Below, in pieces: positions 17,097-25,318 of a DNA stretch of 46,622 nt. The translations under genes were made by a program, and so were the position numbers. Source of the DNA: Hyphomicrobiales bacterium (lineage in GTDB: Bacteria; Pseudomonadota; Alphaproteobacteria; Rhizobiales; Beijerinckiaceae); the NCBI GenBank assembly GCA_900470775.1, contig UCBZ01000068.1, forward strand, positions 1-46,622. Reading direction: 5' to 3'. The number at the start of each line of letters is the position of its first letter. Position 1 is the stretch's first letter. The notes below the pieces were generated by a model. That model saw nothing but the letters and a program-made list of their open reading frames with translations. It was not told where the DNA came from and made no database searches.

Positions 17097-17858
17097 ATGC
17101 GCATTCTCGTCACCAATGATGACGGCATCCATGCCGAGGGGCTTGGCGTGCTGGAGCGCATCGCGGCGCAGTTGTCGGATGATGTCTGGGTCGTGGCGCC
17201 CGAGACCGACCAGTCGGGCGTGGCGCATTCGCTGTCCCTGTCGAACCCGCTGCGGCTGCGCCAGATCTCGGAGAAGCGTTTCGCCGTCACCGGCACGCCG
17301 ACCGATTGCGTGATCATGGCGGCGCGCTCGATCATGATCGAGAACCGGCCCGATCTCGTGCTGTCGGGCGTCAATCGCGGCCAGAACGTCGCCGAGGACG
17401 TGACCTATTCGGGCACGATCGCCGCCGCGATGGAAGGCACGCTGCTCGGCATTCCTTCGATTGCGGTCAGCCAGGCCTATGGCCCGGGCGGGCGCGACAA
17501 CATCCATTGGGACTGCGCGCAGCATCATGCGCCGGGAATCATCCGCCGGCTGCTGGAGGAGGGCATTCCGAAGGACGTGCTGTTCAACCTGAACTTCCCC
17601 AATGTTCCACCGGGCGAGGTCGAGGGCATCGCGGTGACCGTGCAGGGCCGGCGCGACCAGGAATTGCTGCAGTTGCAGCCGCGCCAGGACGGCCGCGGCA
17701 ACCCGTATTTCTGGATCGCCTTCGCGCGCAGCAAAAGCGAGCCGGCCAACGGCACCGATCTGCGCGCGCTCGCCGAGAAGAAGATCTCGGTGACGCCGCT
17801 CGAACTCGACCTGACACACGAGCCGACGCTGACCCGCTTCGCGCGGGTGTTCGCTTGA
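17097..17858 (+). CDS. surE: 5'-nucleotidase SurE
   Basis: This 253-residue metal-dependent phosphatase acts on nucleoside 5'- and 3'-monophosphates. The N-terminal ILVTNDDGIHAEG (residues 3-15) contains the Asp-Asp metal ligands; VVAPETDQSGVAHSLS (about residues 38-53), GTPTDCV and SGVNRGQNVAEDVTYSGTI (about residues 91-109) complete the active site. Length is typical. The start at ATG 17097 is fixed by the invariant N-terminus, although the ribosome-binding site is weak. surE-pcm-nlpD is a classic order, also known from enterobacteria. Confidence 0.96.
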   Translation: MRILVTNDDGIHAEGLGVLERIAAQLSDDVWVVAPETDQSGVAHSLSLSNPLRLRQISEKRFAVTGTPTDCVIMAARSIMIENRPDLVLSGVNRGQNVAEDVTYSGTIAAAMEGTLLGIPSIAVSQAYGPGGRDNIHWDCAQHHAPGIIRRLLEEGIPKDVLFNLNFPNVPPGEVEGIAVTVQGRRDQELLQLQPRQDGRGNPYFWIAFARSKSEPANGTDLRALAEKKISVTPLELDLTHEPTLTRFARVFA

Positions 17859-17876
17859 GCAGTTACAAATGAACCC

Positions 17877-17989
17877 CTCAGCCCTCATCCTGAGGAGCGG
17901 CCTTCAGGCCGCGTCTCGAAGGATGTTCCAGCGCGCTCTGGAGCATCCTTCGAGACGCCGCTGCGCGGCTCCTCAGGATGAGGGCTGAG
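17877..17989. repeat. Dispersed palindromic element, family B, abutting pcm
   Basis: The arms ctcagccctcatcctgagg (17877-17895) and their exact complement (17971-17989) enclose a second pair, tctcgaaggatg/catccttcgaga. The right arm ends one base before the pcm start codon. It is a different family from the ggatccat repeats. Confidence 0.9.
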
Positions 17990-18667
17990 ATGGCGGACAA
18001 TGATATGAGCGACGAAGCGCCGGCCAGCGAGGGCGAGCGGACGGTCGCCTTCCTGCTGTCGCTGCGGGCGCAGGGCGTGCGCGACCTCACCGTGCTGCGC
18101 GCCATGGAGAAGGTCGCGCGCGAACGCTTCGCACCGTCGCGCTTTGCCGATCTGGCGCGGCAGGACGTCTCGGTGCCGCTGCCCTGCGGCCAGACCATGA
18201 CCGCGCCGCACACCGTCGCGGCGCTGCTGACCGCGCTCGATATGCAGCCTGCCGCCCGCGTGCTCGAGGTCGGCACCGGTTCGGGCTATGTCGCAGCGCT
18301 GCTGGCGGCGATGGGCGGCGAGGTGGTCTCGCTCGAGCGCTACCGGACGCTGGCGCTGGCGGCGCATGAGCGCGTGCTGGGCAATGGCTTTGGCGCTGCG
18401 GTCGATCTGCGCCATGCCGATGGCTTCCAGGCCGACCGGACGCTCGGGCGCTTCGACCGCATCCTCGTCAATGGCGTGACCCACGCCATCCCCGAATCGC
18501 TGATGATGCGGCTGTCACCGGGTGGGCGGCTGGTCGGAGCGCTGCGCGTCGAGGGCGCGGCGCGGCGCGTGGTGGTGACGCGGCTGGCCGATGGCGGCTT
18601 CGACCATGCGCTGGGGCCCGCCGTGCGCCTGCCGCCGCTGGTGCCGGGGCTGGCGCGGGCGCTCTAG
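17990..18667 (+). CDS. pcm: Protein-L-isoaspartate O-methyltransferase
   Basis: This 225-residue SAM-dependent enzyme methylates isoaspartyl residues in damaged proteins so that they can be repaired. The PCMT-type stretch RFAPSRFADLA, the PLPCGQTMTAPHTVA region and SAM motif I VLEVGTGSGYVAALL (about residues 91-105) are present. Start is ATG 17990 (MADND) or ATG 18005 (MSDEA). With the first, the only Shine-Dalgarno-like bases (gaggg) lie inside the palindromic repeat arm. It follows surE and precedes the NlpD-like gene. Confidence 0.92.
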   Translation: MADNDMSDEAPASEGERTVAFLLSLRAQGVRDLTVLRAMEKVARERFAPSRFADLARQDVSVPLPCGQTMTAPHTVAALLTALDMQPAARVLEVGTGSGYVAALLAAMGGEVVSLERYRTLALAAHERVLGNGFGAAVDLRHADGFQADRTLGRFDRILVNGVTHAIPESLMMRLSPGGRLVGALRVEGAARRVVVTRLADGGFDHALGPAVRLPPLVPGLARAL

Positions 18668-18687
18668 ACGACGGATCGAATTTCGCT

Positions 18688-18782
18688 GTCATCCCGGACA
18701 AGCCGCGAAGCGGCGCCGATCCGGGATCTATCGTAGAGCTCCGGAGCCCTCCGATGGATCCCGGGTCAAGCCCGGGATGACG
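18688..18782. repeat. Dispersed palindromic repeat, family A (copy 4)
   Basis: Arms gtcatcccgg/ccgggatgac and gggatctat/atggatccc are visible. It lies between pcm and the NlpD-like gene. Beyond it, 18783-18933 holds no clear gene. Confidence 0.9.
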
Positions 18783-18933
18783 CGGTGTTTCCGAGCCAGG
18801 ACTGCATTCGCCATCCCAGCTCGCGATGACCTGCGAAAAAGCAAACGTGACGGAGCGGCGCGAAACGCTTTCGTAACCTGAACGGGGCTTTAATGCTGGC
18901 TATCGAGTTGCGTTGTTCGCGAGTGCCAGTTCC

Positions 18934-20331
18934 ATGCGTAGCCAAGCCGGATCGGTCAAGTTCAGCCTCGTCCTTCGCGCGTCGACGGCGTGCCTCCTTG
19001 CGTTGGGGGTCAGTGCCTGCTCGTCGGAGACGATGCGCTTCACTGACACGCCCTTTGCCAGTCCGTTCAAGAGCGCCCAGGCGCCGGCCCCGGCGCGCGA
19101 TCCGGCGACCACCGGCTCGATCGGCCGCTCCGCCAACACCCCGATCTATTCGACGCCTGCGCCAGCCATGAGCGCTGTGCGCTCGCAGCCCCTGCCGCCG
19201 CCGCAATCGGCCGTCGCGCTGCGCAGCGCAGCGCCCCAGGCGGTCGCCGGAAACGCCTCCGGTTGGAGCGCCCAGGGCGGCACGCCGATCGTCGTCGCCC
19301 AGGGTGAGACGCTCGACATGATCTCGTCGCGCTACGGCGTGCCGCGTGCGGCGCTGATCTCGGCCAACGGATTGACCAGCGCCAGCGTCGCGCCCGGCTC
19401 GCGGCTGACGATTCCCGTCTATAACTCTGCCGGGGCCGGCTCCGCGCCCGCCCCGCGGCAGCAGGTCGCCCAGGCTCCCGCCGAGACCCGCTCCGATGCC
19501 TCGCGCTTCGTCACCGGGCCCGCGCCCTCGTCTTCGGTTGCGCCGATTCGCCCAGTCGCGCCGGTGCGGGACATGCGCGCTGCTGCGACCGCCGATACCA
19601 AGGCCGCAGCTGCCCAGTCGAAGGCGGCCGCTGCCGCCGAGGCCAAGGCCAAAGCTGACGCCGATGCCCTGGCGATGCGCGAATCGCGCGCCCGTTTTGC
19701 AGCCGAGGCCAAGGCCAAGGCCGCCGCCAAGGCGTCCGCGCCTGTCGCCGCCGTCAAGCCGGTTGCCGTCGCCAAGCCGGTCGTGGAGAAGCCCGTCGTC
19801 GCCGAGGCCAAGCCGGTCCGCGCTCCCGCGCCCGAGAAGGCCAAGCCGATCGTCGTCGCCAGCGCGCCTGCGACCGAGCCGAAGATCACCGCCGTTCCGA
19901 AGTCCGAGCCGGAGCCCGCTTCGACCACCGCCAGCCTGGCGAAGCCGGAAGAGGCCGGTGAGAAGGCCGATTTCCGCTGGCCGGCGCGTGGCCGCGTCAT
20001 CGCCGGCTTCAGCGGCCGGGGCGGCAATGAGGGCATTAACATCGCCGTGCCGGAAGGCACCCCGATCAAGGCGGCCGAGGGCGGCACCGTCGCCTATGCT
20101 GGCAACGAATTGAAGGGCTACGGCAATCTCGTGCTGATCCGCCACCCGAACGGCTATGTCTCGGCCTACGCCCATGCCGGCGAGCTCAACGTCAAGCGCG
20201 GCGAGACGGTCAAGCGCGGCCAGGTCGTCGCCAAATCCGGCCAGACCGGCAATGTCTCCTCGCCGCAGCTTCACTTTGAACTGCGCAAGGGCTCATCGCC
20301 GGTCGATCCGACGCCTTACCTCAACAACTGA
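18934..20331 (+). CDS. NlpD-like LysM/M23 lipoprotein (amidase activator type)
   Basis: This 465-residue protein starts with a lipoprotein signal (lipobox-like GVSAC, about residues 25-29). It has a LysM peptidoglycan-binding domain (about residues 122-168, beginning TPIVVAQGETLDMISSRYGV), a long Ala/Lys/Pro-rich linker and a C-terminal M23 (LytM) domain (about residues 346-465). The M23 metal site is degenerate: the usual HxGxD is NEGIN and the first histidine of HxH is glutamine (PQLHF). Such LytM factors, like enterobacterial NlpD and EnvC, do not cut peptidoglycan but activate amidases. ATG 18934 is preferred to TTG 18913. Its place after surE-pcm supports the NlpD assignment. Confidence 0.9.
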   Translation: MRSQAGSVKFSLVLRASTACLLALGVSACSSETMRFTDTPFASPFKSAQAPAPARDPATTGSIGRSANTPIYSTPAPAMSAVRSQPLPPPQSAVALRSAAPQAVAGNASGWSAQGGTPIVVAQGETLDMISSRYGVPRAALISANGLTSASVAPGSRLTIPVYNSAGAGSAPAPRQQVAQAPAETRSDASRFVTGPAPSSSVAPIRPVAPVRDMRAAATADTKAAAAQSKAAAAAEAKAKADADALAMRESRARFAAEAKAKAAAKASAPVAAVKPVAVAKPVVEKPVVAEAKPVRAPAPEKAKPIVVASAPATEPKITAVPKSEPEPASTTASLAKPEEAGEKADFRWPARGRVIAGFSGRGGNEGINIAVPEGTPIKAAEGGTVAYAGNELKGYGNLVLIRHPNGYVSAYAHAGELNVKRGETVKRGQVVAKSGQTGNVSSPQLHFELRKGSSPVDPTPYLNN

Positions 20332-20346
20332 TTTCGATCTTTTTTC

Positions 20347-20391
20347 GCATCGGCTTTCCCGAAAACCGCGTCCCACTTTTCGGGCCGATGC
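20347..20391. repeat. Short palindromic element, family E
   Basis: A 45-base imperfect palindrome begins gcatcgg and ends ccgatgc, with gaaaaccg and cttttcgg inside. From memory, elements of this wording are common between genes in Hyphomicrobiales. It sits just after the NlpD-like stop codon. Confidence 0.7.
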
Positions 20392-20442
20392 TCCAGGTTT
20401 CCCTTCGACCGGTCTCCGCGAGACCCCACCGGTCGGAACAAG

Positions 20443-20480
20443 GCGGGGCGGTCCCAGGAAAGGCCGCCCCGTCATTCTTT
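20443..20480 (+). terminator. Possible terminator
   Basis: A 7-bp GC stem (ggggcgg at 20445-20451, ccgcccc at 20464-20470) is followed by a short T-rich tail (gtcattcttt). The tail is weak, so confidence is moderate. Confidence 0.5.
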
Positions 20481-20491
20481 GCCTGAGCGGC

Positions 20492-20627
20492 GTCATGGTC
20501 GGGCTTGACCCGACCATCTCCTATTTGCGCTCCCCGTCATGCTCGGCCTTGTGCCGAGCATCCACGTCTTGGGCATAGGTCTCGTCGCAGGAAGACGGGG
20601 ATGGTCGGGACAAGCCCGACCATGACG
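20492..20627. repeat. Composite palindromic element, family C
   Basis: The outer arms gtcatggtcggg and cccgaccatgac enclose a second hairpin (atgctcgg/ccgagcat) and a cgtctt/aagacg pair. With the two preceding entries it accounts for the gap of about 320 bases between the NlpD-like gene and the convergent DUF815 ATPase gene. Confidence 0.8.
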
Positions 20628-20649
20628 AAGATGGTCCGTTCGTGCCCGC

Positions 20650-21528
20650 TCACCCCTCCAGCGGCTTCCCCAGGCGGCCCGCGAGATCCTGGATATACTG
20701 CCAGGCGGTGCGGCCGGAGCGGGAGCCGCGCGTCGTCGCCCATTCCAGCGCCTCGTGGCGCAGCGTCTCGGGCGCGATCGCCAGCGCGAAATGGCCGACA
20801 TAGCCGTCGATCATCGCGAGATACTCGTCCTGGCTGCATTTGTGGAACCCGAGCCAGAGGCCGAAGCGGTCCGACAGCGAGACCTTCTCCTCGATCGCCT
20901 CGCCGGGATTGATCGCGGTCGAACGCTCATTGTCCATCATGTCGCGCGGCATCAGATGGCGGCGGTTCGAGGTGGCGTAGAACACGACATTGCCGGGCCG
21001 GCCCTCGACGCCGCCGTCGAGCGCGGCCTTGAGCGACTTGTAGGAGGTGTCCTCGCCGTCGAAGGAGAGGTCGTCGCAGAAGACGATGGCGCGGTGGGCG
21101 TCGGGGCGCAGCAGCCCCATCAGCCCAGGCAGGCTCTCGATGTCCTCGCGGTGGATCTCGATCAGCTTCAGGGGCAGGGCTTCTCCCTTTAGACGCACGT
21201 TGGTGTCGGCATGGACCGACTTGACCAGCGACGACTTGCCCATGCCGCGCGCGCCCCACAGCAGCACATTGTTGGCCGGCAGGCCTCGGGCGAAGCGCTC
21301 GGTGTTCTCGGCCAGCGTGTCGCGGACGCGGTCGACTCCGCGCAGCAGCGAGAGCGCGACGCGGTTGACCTTGGCGACGGGGGCCAACTCCGAGCCGGCC
21401 GGATGCCAGACGAAGGCGTCAGCCAGCGTCAGATCGGCGGGCTTGCGGGCCGGCGGCGCGATCCGCTCCAGCGCGTCGGCGATGCGCAGCAAGGTGGCGA
21501 GCGTCTGGTCGGTGGCGAGGTCGGTCAT
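20650..21528 (-). CDS. DUF815 family P-loop ATPase
   Basis: This 292-residue AAA-type ATPase belongs to the DUF815 family. Walker A is GARGMGKSSLVK (about residues 91-102), Walker B is AIVFCDDLSF (about residues 145-154), and the sensor-like stretch VVFYATSNRRHLMP follows. The cellular role is not established to my knowledge. Start ATG 21528 (MTDL) is chosen over 21558 because the extra ten residues look non-conserved. It is divergent from yajC with a 269-base gap that contains the yajC promoter. Confidence 0.85.
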   Translation of the reverse strand: MTDLATDQTLATLLRIADALERIAPPARKPADLTLADAFVWHPAGSELAPVAKVNRVALSLLRGVDRVRDTLAENTERFARGLPANNVLLWGARGMGKSSLVKSVHADTNVRLKGEALPLKLIEIHREDIESLPGLMGLLRPDAHRAIVFCDDLSFDGEDTSYKSLKAALDGGVEGRPGNVVFYATSNRRHLMPRDMMDNERSTAINPGEAIEEKVSLSDRFGLWLGFHKCSQDEYLAMIDGYVGHFALAIAPETLRHEALEWATTRGSRSGRTAWQYIQDLAGRLGKPLEG

Positions 21529-21683
21529 GAGGCAGGCTTTCGAAATGTCGTTCCGCAACCGTACCCGGCGTTACGGTGGATGGAAACGGTAAAGCGCGCC
21601 GCTCCCGGAAGTGCAAGGCCATTGCGCGAATAGCCGCAAGCCCATAGGTGAGGAGCGCGGCCGGGGCGACCCTGCCCATCCGA

Positions 21684-21711
21684 TTGATTTACCGGCGTCG
21701 CTGGCTATAGT
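21684..21711 (+). promoter_or_regulatory. Sigma70-type promoter for yajC-secDF
   Basis: TTGATT (21684-21689) and TATAGT (21706-21711) are separated by 16 bases, close to the housekeeping consensus, about 87 bases before the yajC start. Confidence 0.7.
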
Positions 21712-21797
21712 CCGCGCGATTTTTAAGCCTGTGCCGAAGTTTGCCGCGCCCCGCGGCCGGTGGTGCGTTTGCGCCGCTGCGATGAAGGAGCCCTTTC

Positions 21798-22124
21798 GTG
21801 ATCACCCCCGCTTTTGCCCAAGCCGCTGGCGCCGGTGGCTCCACTGACATGCTGATGTCGCTGGTGCCGTTCGTCCTGATCTTCGTGATCATGTGGTTCC
21901 TGATCATTCGGCCGCAGCAGAAGCGGGTGAAGTCGCATCAGGAGCTGCTGAAGAATGTGCGGCGCGGCGATACGGTGGTCACGGCCGGTGGGATCGTCGC
22001 CAAGGTCTCCAAGGTCATCGACGATGCCGAGGTCGAGGTGGAAATCGCCGAAGGTGTCCGTGTCCGTCTGGTCAAGGGCATGATCACCGACGTTCGCACC
22101 AAGAGCGAGCCGGTCAAGAGCTAA
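21798..22124 (+). CDS. yajC: Preprotein translocase accessory subunit YajC
   Basis: This 108-residue, single-span membrane protein associates with SecDF. It has a membrane helix (LVPFVLIFVIMWFLII, about residues 22-37), the IRPQQKR motif and the VVTAGGIVAKV soluble part. Translation starts at GTG 21798, eight bases after an AAGGAG site. It leads the yajC-secD-secF run. Confidence 0.95.
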   Translation: MITPAFAQAAGAGGSTDMLMSLVPFVLIFVIMWFLIIRPQQKRVKSHQELLKNVRRGDTVVTAGGIVAKVSKVIDDAEVEVEIAEGVRVRLVKGMITDVRTKSEPVKS

Positions 22125-22199
22125 CCAGCCCCCGGCGGGGTAAAATCAGGTTCCGGCTCCTCGACGGGCCGGCGCACGACAACAAGGCTGTTTCCGCAG

Positions 22200-23810
22200 A
22201 TGCTCCGTTTCCAGACCCGCAAGGTCATCGTCGTCCTGCTCGTGCTGCTCTTCGGCTGCGGCTTTGCGCTGCCGAACCTGTTCTCGCCCGAGACGCGCAA
22301 GGCGATCGAGACCGGAGCTCCCTCCTGGATCCCGCGCATCCTGCTGCCGATCCATGCGGTCGTGCTCGGCCTCGATCTGCAGGGCGGCTCGCATGTGCTG
22401 CTCGAGATCGACCGTGCCGATCTGGTGCGCAGCCAGGTGACGCAGTTGCGCGACGATGTCCGCCGCATCCTGCGCGACGAGCGCATCAGCTTCCAGGGCG
22501 GCATCGGCATGACGGCGCGCGGCGTCAGCGTGCGCGTGCCCGAGGCGGCCGACCGGGCGAAGCTCCTGCCGAAGCTGCGCGAACTGTCCCAGCCGGTCGG
22601 AACTCTGGGTGCCTTCGGGCCTTCGGGCAACAACACCATCGACATCGTCGAGCAGCCCGACGGGCTGATCCAGCTTTCTGTGTCGGAAGGCGGCGCCAAT
22701 GAACGCGTCCGCCGCGCCGTCGAGCAGGCGATGGAGGTGCTGCGCCGCCGCGTCGATGCACTCGGCACGACGGAGCCCAACATCCAGCGCCAGGGCCTCG
22801 ACCGCATCCTTGTCCAGGTGCCGGGCCTGCAGGACCCGCAGCGGCTGAAGGATATCCTCGGCCAGACCGCCAAGCTCCAGTTCCGCATGGTCGCCGAGAG
22901 CCAGGCCGGCGATGTCGACATGCTGCCGTCCAACGATGCCGGCGGCCAGCCTGTTCCGGTCGAGCGGCGCGTGATCGTCGAGGGCGCCGACCTGATCGAT
23001 GCGCAACCCGCCTTCGATTCGCGGACGTCGCAGCCGATCGTGAACTTCCGCTTCAACATTCGCGGCGCTCAGCGCTTCGGCCAGGCGACGACGGAAAACC
23101 TCGGCCGGCCGCTCGCCATCGTGCTCGACAACCGGGTGATCTCGTCGCCGGTCATCCAGTCGCCGATCACTGGCGGCTCGGGCCAGATCTCGGGCAACTT
23201 CACAGTCGAATCGGTCAACAACCTCGCCATCCTGCTGCGCGCTGGCGCGCTGCCGGCGAAGATGACGATCGTTGAGGAACGGACCGTCGGTCCCGGTCTC
23301 GGCGCCGATTCGATCCAGGCCGGCAAGCTTGCGACCCTGATCGCGACCGTGCTGGTGATCATCTACATGATCGGGACCTATGGCGTGTTCGGGCTGATCG
23401 CCTCGATCGCGCTGCTCGTGCATGTCTGCCTGATCTTCGGCCTGATGTCGGTTCTGGGCGCGACGATGACGCTGCCGGGCATCGCTGGCATCGTCCTGAC
23501 CATCGGCACGGCGGTCGATTCCAACGTGCTGATCTATGAGCGCATGCGCGAGGAATCGCATCAGGGACGCTCGCTCGTCTCGGCGCTGGAAGCCGGCTTC
23601 CAGCGTGCCTTTGCCACCATCATCGACTCCAACGTCACCATGCTGATCGCGGCGCTGGCGCTGTTTGCGCTCGGCTCGGGCCCGGTTCGCGGCTTCGCGG
23701 TCGTCTTCATCTTGGGCATCCTGACCACCGTCATCACGGCGGTGACGCTGACCCGAATGCTGATCGCGCTGTGGTATCGCTGGGCACGCCCCAAAGCCCT
23801 GCCGTTCTGA
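22200..23810 (+). CDS. secD: Protein translocase subunit SecD
   Basis: This 536-residue RND-family membrane protein uses the proton-motive force to help complete Sec export. After the first membrane helix comes the GLDLQGGSHVLLEID signature (about residues 57-71), a large periplasmic P1 region and five C-terminal helices, including GTAVDSNVLIYERMREE (about residues 437-453). secD and secF are separate genes here, 30 bases apart. Start ATG 22200 fits the family. Confidence 0.97.
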   Translation: MLRFQTRKVIVVLLVLLFGCGFALPNLFSPETRKAIETGAPSWIPRILLPIHAVVLGLDLQGGSHVLLEIDRADLVRSQVTQLRDDVRRILRDERISFQGGIGMTARGVSVRVPEAADRAKLLPKLRELSQPVGTLGAFGPSGNNTIDIVEQPDGLIQLSVSEGGANERVRRAVEQAMEVLRRRVDALGTTEPNIQRQGLDRILVQVPGLQDPQRLKDILGQTAKLQFRMVAESQAGDVDMLPSNDAGGQPVPVERRVIVEGADLIDAQPAFDSRTSQPIVNFRFNIRGAQRFGQATTENLGRPLAIVLDNRVISSPVIQSPITGGSGQISGNFTVESVNNLAILLRAGALPAKMTIVEERTVGPGLGADSIQAGKLATLIATVLVIIYMIGTYGVFGLIASIALLVHVCLIFGLMSVLGATMTLPGIAGIVLTIGTAVDSNVLIYERMREESHQGRSLVSALEAGFQRAFATIIDSNVTMLIAALALFALGSGPVRGFAVVFILGILTTVITAVTLTRMLIALWYRWARPKALPF

Positions 23811-23840
23811 CGCAAGCCCACTGTTCAAGGAGACCGGCAC

Positions 23841-24791
23841 ATGCGTCTGCTTCGCATCGTTCCCGATGGTACGACTTTCAAGATCGTTCGCTTCCGGCGC
23901 TTCAGCTATCCGTTTTCGGCGGCCTATTCCTTGCTGGTCCTCGCGCTGTTCCTGACGGTGGGCCTGAATTTCGGCATCGACTTCCGCGGCGGTACGCTGA
24001 TCGAGATGCAGTCCAAGGCCGGCAAGCCCGAGATCGCCTCGGTGCGGCAGGCTGCCAACGGGCTCGGCTTCGGCGAGGCCGAGGTGCAGGAGTTCGGCTC
24101 CGGCGGCGAGATCTCGATGCGTTTCGCGCTCCAGCCGGGCGGCGAAGTCGCGCAGCAGCAGGTCGTCGTCAAGGCGCGCGACGCGTTCTCCTCGACCTAT
24201 GACTTCCGCCGGGTCGAGACGGTCGGCCCGCGCGTCTCCGGCGAACTGGTCCAGGCCGGCACGCTCGGCGTCGTGCTCGCGATCGTCGGCGTGCTGATCT
24301 ATCTCTGGTTCCGCTTCGAGATGCCGCTCGCCATCGGCGCGATCCTCGGCACGCTGCACGATATCGTGCTGACGATGGGTTTCTTCCTGATCACCCAGCT
24401 CGAATTCAACCTGACCTCGATCGCCGCGATCCTGACCATCGTCGGCTATTCGTTGAACGAGACGGTCGTGGTGTTCGACCGCACGCGCGAATTGCTGCGG
24501 CGCTACAAGACCATGCCGGTCGCCGACCTGCTCGACCTCTCGGTCAATTCGACGCTGTCACGCACGGCGATCACCTCGACCACGACGGTGCTCGCGCTGA
24601 TCGCGCTCGTGCTCTTCGGCGGCTCGGCGATCGAGGGCTTCGCGCTGGTCATGCTGTTCGGCGTCGTGGTCTGCACCTATTCGGCGATGTTCATCTCGAC
24701 GCCGGTGCTGCTCTACATGGACGTGCGCAGCACCGCAGCGCGCGAGGACGCGCTGGAAAAGGCGACCGCTTCCGGCAAGGCCAAGGCCTGA
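23841..24791 (+). CDS. secF: Protein translocase subunit SecF
   Basis: This 316-residue partner of SecD has six membrane helices. It carries NFGIDFRGGTLIEM (about residues 43-56), GVLIYLWFRFEMPLAIGAI and the VGYSLNETVVVFDRTRE motif (about residues 206-222) with the proton-path residues. An AAGGAG site precedes ATG 23841. The short Mth938-like gene follows after 22 bases. Confidence 0.97.
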   Translation: MRLLRIVPDGTTFKIVRFRRFSYPFSAAYSLLVLALFLTVGLNFGIDFRGGTLIEMQSKAGKPEIASVRQAANGLGFGEAEVQEFGSGGEISMRFALQPGGEVAQQQVVVKARDAFSSTYDFRRVETVGPRVSGELVQAGTLGVVLAIVGVLIYLWFRFEMPLAIGAILGTLHDIVLTMGFFLITQLEFNLTSIAAILTIVGYSLNETVVVFDRTRELLRRYKTMPVADLLDLSVNSTLSRTAITSTTTVLALIALVLFGGSAIEGFALVMLFGVVVCTYSAMFISTPVLLYMDVRSTAAREDALEKATASGKAKA

Positions 24792-24813
24792 CGCGCGACG
24801 CTGGCCTTCCGGC

Positions 24814-25191
24814 ATGCCCCGCTTCGACGGCTTCGTTCCCGGCCGGCACCAGCTCGACGCTTTCGGCGGCGGCGGCTTCCGCTTCGCCGGCATGGGCCAT
24901 CGCGGCTCGGTGCTGGCGACGCCGGCCGGCATCCGGATCTGGCCGGTGACGCGCTTTTCCGAGATCACGCCCGAGACGCTCCAGCCGGTGCTCGACGAGG
25001 CCGAGGCGATCGATTTCCTGCTGATCGGCACGGGAACCGATATCGTCTTCATCCCGCAAACCTGGCGCAGCCTGCTGGCCGAGCGCGGCATCACCGTCGA
25101 GGGCATGGCGACGGGCGCGGCGGCACGGACCTACAACGTGCTGGTCGGCGAGGATCGCCGCGTCGCGGCGGCTCTGATCGCGGTGGATTAG
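24814..25191 (+). CDS. Mth938-like domain protein (DUF498; NDUFAF3 relative)
   Basis: This 125-residue single-domain protein of the Mth938/DUF498 family contains the conserved FLLIGTGTDIVFIP stretch (about residues 69-82) and the later GVTVEGM-like region (GITVEGMATGAAARTYNVL). The mitochondrial member NDUFAF3 is a complex I assembly factor; the bacterial function is not settled. It lies between secF and the squalene/phytoene-synthase-like gene, whose mitochondrial relative NDUFAF6 is also a complex I assembly factor. The spacing suggests one operon with yajC-secDF. Confidence 0.88.
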   Translation: MPRFDGFVPGRHQLDAFGGGGFRFAGMGHRGSVLATPAGIRIWPVTRFSEITPETLQPVLDEAEAIDFLLIGTGTDIVFIPQTWRSLLAERGITVEGMATGAAARTYNVLVGEDRRVAAALIAVD

Positions 25192-25318
25192 CACGTCCTT
25201 TCAGGCCGCCTCGTGCCAAATCGCGCCTGCCATGTCCGAGAGGCGTAGCCATCTGCGGCCGGCTCGTCCTACACTGCCGCGATCGTGGCCAGGAACGCAG
25301 GCTCCGGATCGAGGCAGG

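Noticed and set aside
22146..24359. Long minus-strand open frame across secD/secF
   Set aside because: Shadow of the real genes in GC-rich DNA; the translation is low-complexity His/Arg/Asp-rich with no domain.
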